A DNA stretch of 20,000 bases. Source: Paratrimastix pyriformis (Eukaryota; Preaxostyla; Paratrimastigidae). The stretch is taken from contig JAPMOS010000009.1 in NCBI GenBank assembly GCA_027972325.1, positions 310,001 through 330,000 on the forward strand, read 5' to 3'. The notes under the pieces were generated by a model that did not search any database, was not told the DNA's origin, and was given only the letters and a program-made list of their open reading frames with translations. Made by a program: the position numbers and the translations under genes. Below, one piece after another: positions 1 through 20,000 of the stretch; the stretch's first letter is position 1, and each line of letters begins with the position of its first letter.

Positions 1-133
1 CGCCAACCACCATCATCCAGTCATCATGATCATCATCACCACCCACCACCACCCACCAACCACCACCAGCCACCAACCACCAACCATCATCCAACCATCA
101 TCATCATCACCACATCATCATCACCCCACGGAC
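1..133. repeat. (CCA/ATC)n-rich dynein intron, left part
   Basis: Degenerate mix of CCA, CAC and ATC triplets up to about 122, then the GTCCGT donor of the exon at 134. On the sense strand this reads GAT/TGG-rich. No exon is visible. Confidence 0.7.
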
Positions 134-12821
<12,688 letters not shown>

Positions 12822-13104
12822 CCCATATCAAATCGTTGGATCGCTCACTCCAAAAATTTATTGATCATCTTCGCGCATGCCCCGACTCTGACGAAGAGGT
12901 CCACGATTGGCAGGGAATGCTGGAGAATCTCCACGAGAAAGAGGGAGAATTACAGGAACTTCTTGGGATCCAAGACGCCGAAGTCGGGTCGGCCGGTGGA
13001 TCACTGTCTTCCCAACAAAGCGAACAGGACATGTCTGCTCGAAACCTGTGCACTCACGAACCAAAACTCATGCCATCTTTTTCATCTCCTCTTGTTTCCA
13101 CCAG

Positions 13105-13598
13105 TCGATTCGCTCAGTTTGAGCAATCGATGCGGGCCTGGCAGAGTCGATATCGCCAGCGGTTGTCCCTGCTTCGGGTGGACCCGGTCACGCTCTCACC
13201 CACGGCCACATCCGTCTCTGGTGCCTCTTCCACGACGGGGACAGCCACCACCACCGGGGGTACGCACCACCTCCGTTTTCTGGTCCTCGACCCGCCATCA
13301 CCGACCCTGGCCCCAGCCGCTCCTCCCCCGGGGGACCAGGCGCTCTTCCACCGCTCGGTGTCCCCCCAGCCGGTGATGCTGGCGGTGCGGCTATCCTCCC
13401 CAGGCCCGGTCACCCCGTTGAGCGCCGGCTCCGAGGCCGGGGGGCTTCCGACGGGGATCATCTCCCCCTCGATATCCTTCTCGGGGTCCGGAGGTTCGCT
13501 CTCCGCGGTGGCCGAGGGCAGTAGCGGGTCGGGGCCTGCCGTGCCTGATGGCCCGCCGGGCCCACCGGAGGTGGAGGCGGCGCCGAGGGAGGCGGGTG
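13105..13598 (+). CDS. Unidentified low-complexity protein, exon 2
   Basis: 494 nt. Begins RFAQFEQSMRAWQSRYRQRL, the last ordered-looking helix, then turns into Ser/Thr/Pro/Gly-rich sequence such as PTATSVSGASSTTGTATTT and PPGPPEVEAAPREAG. Donor GTCTGT at 13599 leaves phase 1, matched by the acceptor at 13852 after a long C run. Confidence 0.7.
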
Positions 13599-13852
13599 GT
13601 CTGTTGGTGGATGTTACCCCCCCCCCCCTGTGGACTTCACCCCTCCACCGCTGTGGGTACTGTCTCCTCTGCTGGGATCTGTCTCTTCCCATTTCGAAAA
13701 AGCCACTGACTGGAATTGGGAGCGGGGAGAGCGGGGCAGGGGACGCACTGCGATCGGGTTGGACGCCTTTTCGTTTTGCGCTCCACCACCCCCGCGCACC
13801 CTTATCTCATCCCTTCCGCACCCCCCCCCCCCCCCCCCCACCCCACCCCCAG

Positions 13853-14172
13853 CCGGCCTCGTGTCGCCCCGCCCGGTCGCCCACCTCGGCCTCGCGCCCA
13901 TCGCTTCGGACCCCGCCATGGCCCCCTGTGACGCTCCCGGTGCTCAGTCCCCTCGCCCCGGCCTTCTGCCCCAGGCCCAGCAACAACAGCAACAATTACA
14001 AGCAGGCAGTGGCCTCTTTAGCGAGTCGCTTTCATTCTCGGGGATTGCGGCTATCCCCGGGGGTACTGTTGGCTCGGACGAGCCGTCCTTTCCCACGGGA
14101 GGCGGCGGCTCATCGGGCAGTTTCGCGGCTTCGTTCGGGTCGTCTGGAGGCCGCCAGCAGCCGCAGCAGCAG
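13853..14172 (+). CDS. Unidentified low-complexity protein, exon 3
   Basis: 320 nt, phase 1 in, phase 0 out. It reads GLVSPRPVAHLGLAPIASDP, then QAQQQQQQLQAGSGLFSESL, a glycine-rich part and GGRQQPQQQ. The donor GTCGGT at 14173 runs straight into a (GAT)n intron. The frame changes relative to the previous exon, as expected from the 254-nt intron. Confidence 0.7.
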
Positions 14173-14175
14173 GTC

Positions 14176-14177
14176 GG

Positions 14178-14236
<59 letters not shown>

Positions 14237-14308
14237 GGATGATGCTGATGATGACTGGATGATGCTGATGATGACTGGATGATGATGATGATGACTGGAT
14301 GATGATGA

Positions 14309-14340
<32 letters not shown>

Positions 14341-14357
14341 CTGGATGATGATGATGA

Positions 14358-14389
<32 letters not shown>

Positions 14390-14475
14390 CGACGACGACG
14401 ACGATGATGAAGGTGGTGGTGGTGTGATGGTGATGATGATGATGATGACTGGATGATGATGATGATGACTGGATG
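14176..14475. repeat. (GAT)n with GGATGATGACT units in plus-gene intron
   Basis: Intron 14173-14593. The donor GTCGGT runs directly into GAT triplets; GACTGGATGATG units alternate with uninterrupted (GAT)n, a (GAC)n (about 14388-14403) and a short GGT run. Confidence 0.9.
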
Positions 14476-14477
14476 TG

Positions 14478-14593
14478 CTCATCCTCATGCCCTCTTGCCA
14501 TCCGTCCCTGCCCAGCCAATGGCCCGCGTGAACCTCATTCCATCCATCCATTCACTCATCCTCATGCCCTCTTGCCATCCGTCCCTGCCCCAG

Positions 14594-14613
<20 letters not shown>
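14478..14613 (+). repeat. Tandem copies of an acceptor plus exon start, both in frame
   Basis: A segment of about 58 bp beginning CTCATCCTCATGCCCTCTTG occurs at 14478-14535 and 14555-14613, differing by one C in the run before CAG. Each copy holds a usable CAG acceptor (after 14515 and after 14593) followed by PMARVNL. The two acceptors are 78 nt apart. Confidence 0.92.
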
Positions 14614-17407
<2,794 letters not shown>

Positions 17408-17472
17408 GTCCTCACATCAACAACAAAGACTGTCACGACCGCCACCCCTCGGCGGTCGGCCGCCCGCCCCAG

Positions 17473-17640
17473 CTGATGACAGTCTATCCGCCCCCAGGGT
17501 CCCATCCGCTCTCACCTCGCACCAGCATCACCATCACGACGGGTCCTGCCCTTGGCGGCGATGGAGGTGGTGGTGGCGGCGGCGCGGCGGAGGCCGAGGG
17601 AGGGGGCGCACCCGTGACTACCATCACCGTCACCCACCAG
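17473..17640 (+). CDS. Unidentified low-complexity protein, exon 5
   Basis: 168 nt (56 codons), phase 0 both sides. Reads LMTVYPPPGSHPLSPRTSIT, a seven-glycine run and APVTTITVTHQ. Acceptor CCCCAG (17472); donor GTCCCA (17641). Frame matches both neighbours only with these joins. Confidence 0.5.
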
Positions 17641-17847
17641 GTCCCACGATGCCTGCCATCATCATCTCATCACCACCATCGCCCGCCGGTCACTTTCCGA
17701 TGTCCATCGTGATGATGATGCCTGGTGGTGACGGTGGTGCTGGTGCTGGTGATGATGCATCTCTGTTCATCGCCTGTCTCCTCTGCCCTCCCGCTCCTTC
17801 CCCGTGATGCCACAAATTCATCCCCCCCCCCCCCCTTCCTCCCACAG
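17641..17847 (+). repeat. Plus-gene intron with short GAT/GGT repeats and a C14 run
   Basis: 207 nt. CAT/ATC and GAT/GGT short runs, then 14 C immediately before TTCCTCCCACAG. No gene seen on either strand. Confidence 0.6.
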
Positions 17848-18927
17848 ACCGTTCAGACCACGACCGTTGCTCCTGCCCCCGACCTGGTCTCCGTGGGCAC
17901 TGCCATGTCCCCCCAGCCCCTCCTCCGCCCCCACCACCGCCATCCCGCCAAGAGCAACACCGACAAGCTCACGGACTCGGGACTCGGCCGTGGTGGTGTT
18001 GCCGATGTCAACAGCAGCAGCAGCAGCAGCAGCGCAGGTCAAATCGTAGCCATCCCCCCGGACGCTGCACCGAAGAGCACCGGGGCGATGCAGCCGGCGA
18101 TATTTCTGACCGACATGACCCAGGGTCATGAAGACCAGCCATCCGAGTGCCCCCCAATGCTGGCCGCACTGCAGGCCGCCCGCCAACCGGATGGCCGCCG
18201 AAACCAGACGACGAAGGCAGTCGAGGCGGATGGCACGTCGCCCAGGGGCGCCTTCCGTCCTGCCCAACCGCAGGCCCTTGGCAAGCAGACGGCTCCTGGG
18301 GGAGGGCTGGCTCAGGGACCTTCCGACGCACCCGGTGTCGATCATGAGGCAACCGAAGCAGATGGGTCGCAGCCCCAGGCGTTATCACCACCGAGCGCCC
18401 AGCCGTCTCCCATCAGTGATGCCGGTGCTCATGACGATGGTGGTGCGGGTGATGCGAGCGCCAAGGCCCGGCCGAAACTGTCACGACCACTCAGCGCCCA
18501 GACCAACCGCAGTGGCAATCTGCAGCAGCAGCAGCAGCAGCATCCCCCGAGCCGCCTGTCACCTCCCGCTGAAGCCGATGGGCTGGTCACCCCGCCGGCC
18601 CCTCGGGGTGGCAAACGGCCCCTTCAAAAGACCACATCAACTGGCACCACGCGCGTTGCTCGGACGCCGCGCTGCGGCCGGGAATTGGAAGTACGTGGGG
18701 ATGTCCTTGAGGAGACGGGTGGCGGTGGCGGAAGGCCGGTGGAGGAGGAGGAGGATTTGGTGGTGATGGCTGCTGCACCGGCTTCGCGCGCCCAGCCGCG
18801 GGCCACACGGAGGCGAGCGGTGGTGGTGGCTGTCGATGAGGATGATGATGGTGAGCAAGAGGAGGAGGAGGAGGAAGAAGAAGAAGAGGAGGAGGAGGAG
18901 GTTATTCAGATGCCCGTGCGTTCCGTG
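17848..18927 (+). CDS. Unidentified low-complexity protein, exon 6 (acidic end)
   Basis: 1,080 nt (360 codons), phase 0 both sides. Acceptor CCCACAG follows a run of 14 C. Contains a seven-serine run, six glutamines near SGNLQQQQQQHPP, a basic patch PRATRRRAVVVAVDED and a glutamate run (18857-18900). It ends VIQMPVRSV at donor GTCTGA (18928). The frame would stop two codons later (18931) if unspliced. I prefer splicing because the exon at 19195 continues in the right phase. Confidence 0.62.
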
Positions 18928-19081
18928 GTCTGACTTTCGCCCGTTCCTCCGTCCCTTGTGCGTGTGGGGGAGGCTGGAAGGACGGGGTGAACCTCTCCAC
19001 TGATGATGATCTGGATGTCGTTGTCTTGATGTTGCTTCCCCACGGAGGAGGGCGGGACTCTTTGGTGAAATTGATGATGAT

Positions 19082-19121
<40 letters not shown>

Positions 19122-19194
19122 CCACTCATAGAATCGACCTCGCCTCCACCCGTACCCCCACACACACAATCCCACCCATCCCCTCCCCAAACAG
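18928..19194 (+). repeat. Plus-gene intron with (GAT)n
   Basis: 267 nt. About 40 bp of (GAT)n at 19081-19120, a C/A-rich stretch and acceptor AAACAG. No gene seen. Confidence 0.6.
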
Positions 19195-19726
19195 CGCCGC
19201 GCGCCCCGTCGGCTGCCCGCCGCCCCTCAGCGCCGCACCCGCCGCGTCCCCGTCGTCGCAGACCCGACAGCGAACGCCTTCGGCCTGGCGGCACCCAACC
19301 TGCTTGCCGAGCTGCTCCGCCTGCAACAAGAAGTCACCCTCCTGAAGTCCCAGCAGCAGCAACAACAACAACAACAGCTACAGCTTCAGCAACTACAGCA
19401 GCAGCAACAACAACAACAACGAGTCACGTTTTCAGCTGCTGGTGGTGAGGATGATCTTCCATCGGCCAAAGGGCGCCCCTCCGCCTCTGCCGAGCCGCCG
19501 ACGCCCTCGACCCCACTTGTCCTGCCCGCCGCCACGCCCCTCCGACCGGACGGCAGCGCGGCTGAGATGACTTCATACACACCTGCGCAACAGCTGCCTG
19601 GGAATGGATTGCTGTATGCCGGTGGGGTGGCGTTGGGGTTCGGTGGGCTGATGGGGGATGGGGTGCCGGCGGGGCCCCAGACCGTGTTGATCCGTGGACA
19701 GCAGCCGACGGCAGAGGGAATGACAG
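19195..19726 (+). CDS. Unidentified low-complexity protein, exon 7 (short coiled coil; continues)
   Basis: 532 nt, phase 0 in, phase 1 out at donor GTCCGG (19727). Reads APNLLAELLRLQQEVTLLK, a leucine-heptad coiled coil, then glutamine-rich sequence interrupted by LQLQQLQ, RVTFSAAGGEDDLPSAK and PAQQLPGNGLLYAGGVALGF. Downstream is a (CAT/ATC)n-rich intron to the end of the window, so the gene continues to the right. Confidence 0.62.
19350..19421 (+). repeat. CAG/CAA glutamine tract in exon 7
   Basis: Mixed CAG and CAA codons broken by LQLQQLQ, directly after the leucine-rich coiled coil. Confidence 0.9.
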
Positions 19727-19757
19727 GTCCGGTTTTTTTGCTGTTTGTGGCTGGAGC

Positions 19758-19784
19758 GTCCATCATCATCATCGTCGTCGTCAA

Positions 19785-19815
<31 letters not shown>

Positions 19816-19928
19816 GTCAACATCATCATCATCGTCATCATCATCGTCGTCGTCATCATCATCATCATCATCCATCATCCATCATCATCATCCATCATCA
19901 TCATCACTCATCATCGTCGTCGTCGTCG

Positions 19929-19959
<31 letters not shown>

Positions 19960-20000
19960 ATCATCATCCAGCCATCGCCATCATCCAGCCATCACCATCA
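19758..20000. repeat. (ATC)n/(GTC)n block to the window edge
   Basis: Triplets ATC, GTC and AAC, then CATCCAATCATCATCCAGCC units. It is the start of an intron of the plus-strand gene after donor 19727. Confidence 0.85.

Noticed and set aside
13630-13852. Proline-rich frame upstream of exon 3
   Set aside because: It falls in the proposed intron 13599-13852. The polyproline is the C run before the acceptor.
17474-17476. TGA as the end of the plus-strand gene
   Set aside because: Coding-like sequence continues in another frame that a short intron (17408-17472) restores in phase. Not proven; if the intron is not real the gene ends here.
18931-18933. TGA as the end of the plus-strand gene
   Set aside because: It lies within a donor-like GTCTGA, and a coiled-coil exon from 19195 continues in the correct phase.

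Overview
The window is nuclear DNA from a eukaryote that builds motile cilia or flagella. The clearest gene is an axonemal dynein heavy chain split by many introns. Exons are GC-rich. Introns are packed with simple repeats, mostly (GAT)n/(ATC)n with a recurring 14-bp unit, plus (GT)n, (GGA)n and long runs of C or G. I cannot place the organism beyond 'flagellated eukaryote, probably unicellular'. No virus, LTR element, DNA transposon, tRNA, rRNA or CRISPR array was recognised.

Layout. From about 12.8 kb down to base 1, the minus strand carries the N-terminal tail of an inner-arm axonemal dynein heavy chain. It reads right to left and runs off the left edge just before the linker and motor. 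Seventeen exons between 10,152 and 134 join in a consistent reading phase and follow the order of the conserved dynein tail. Upstream (about 10.15-12.8 kb) lie proline-rich exons and a short helical stretch, likely the same gene's N-terminus but less certain. Head-to-head with it, from about 12.8 kb to beyond 19.7 kb, the plus strand carries a second multi-exon gene. It encodes a very long low-complexity protein of at least about 1,890 residues: polar/proline-rich, a DADLAPV-type repeat, an RRDGSA repeat, a polyglutamine run of over 100 residues, an acidic run and a short coiled coil. I do not recognise its family. It also leaves the window unfinished.

How the parts relate. The two genes start within a few hundred bases of each other and may share a promoter region. 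Both use the same intron style. Introns near the shared start are 56-72 nt; most others are swollen by microsatellites. Both genes also share an unusual 5' splice site: nearly every intron begins GTC, most often GTCCGT, instead of GTAAGT/GTGAGT. This is the most interesting signal here.

A second theme is that short segments containing a splice site plus the edge of its exon have been duplicated at five introns, with microsatellite DNA between or beside the copies. At one of them (14.5 kb) both acceptors keep the reading frame, so alternative splicing could add 26 residues.

Limits. Exon edges come from frame, phase and motif reasoning only, with no transcript. Family assignment is by eye. The very long reading frames of pure D, M, H, S, I, P, L, R, E, G, C or V across repeats are artefacts and are not listed.
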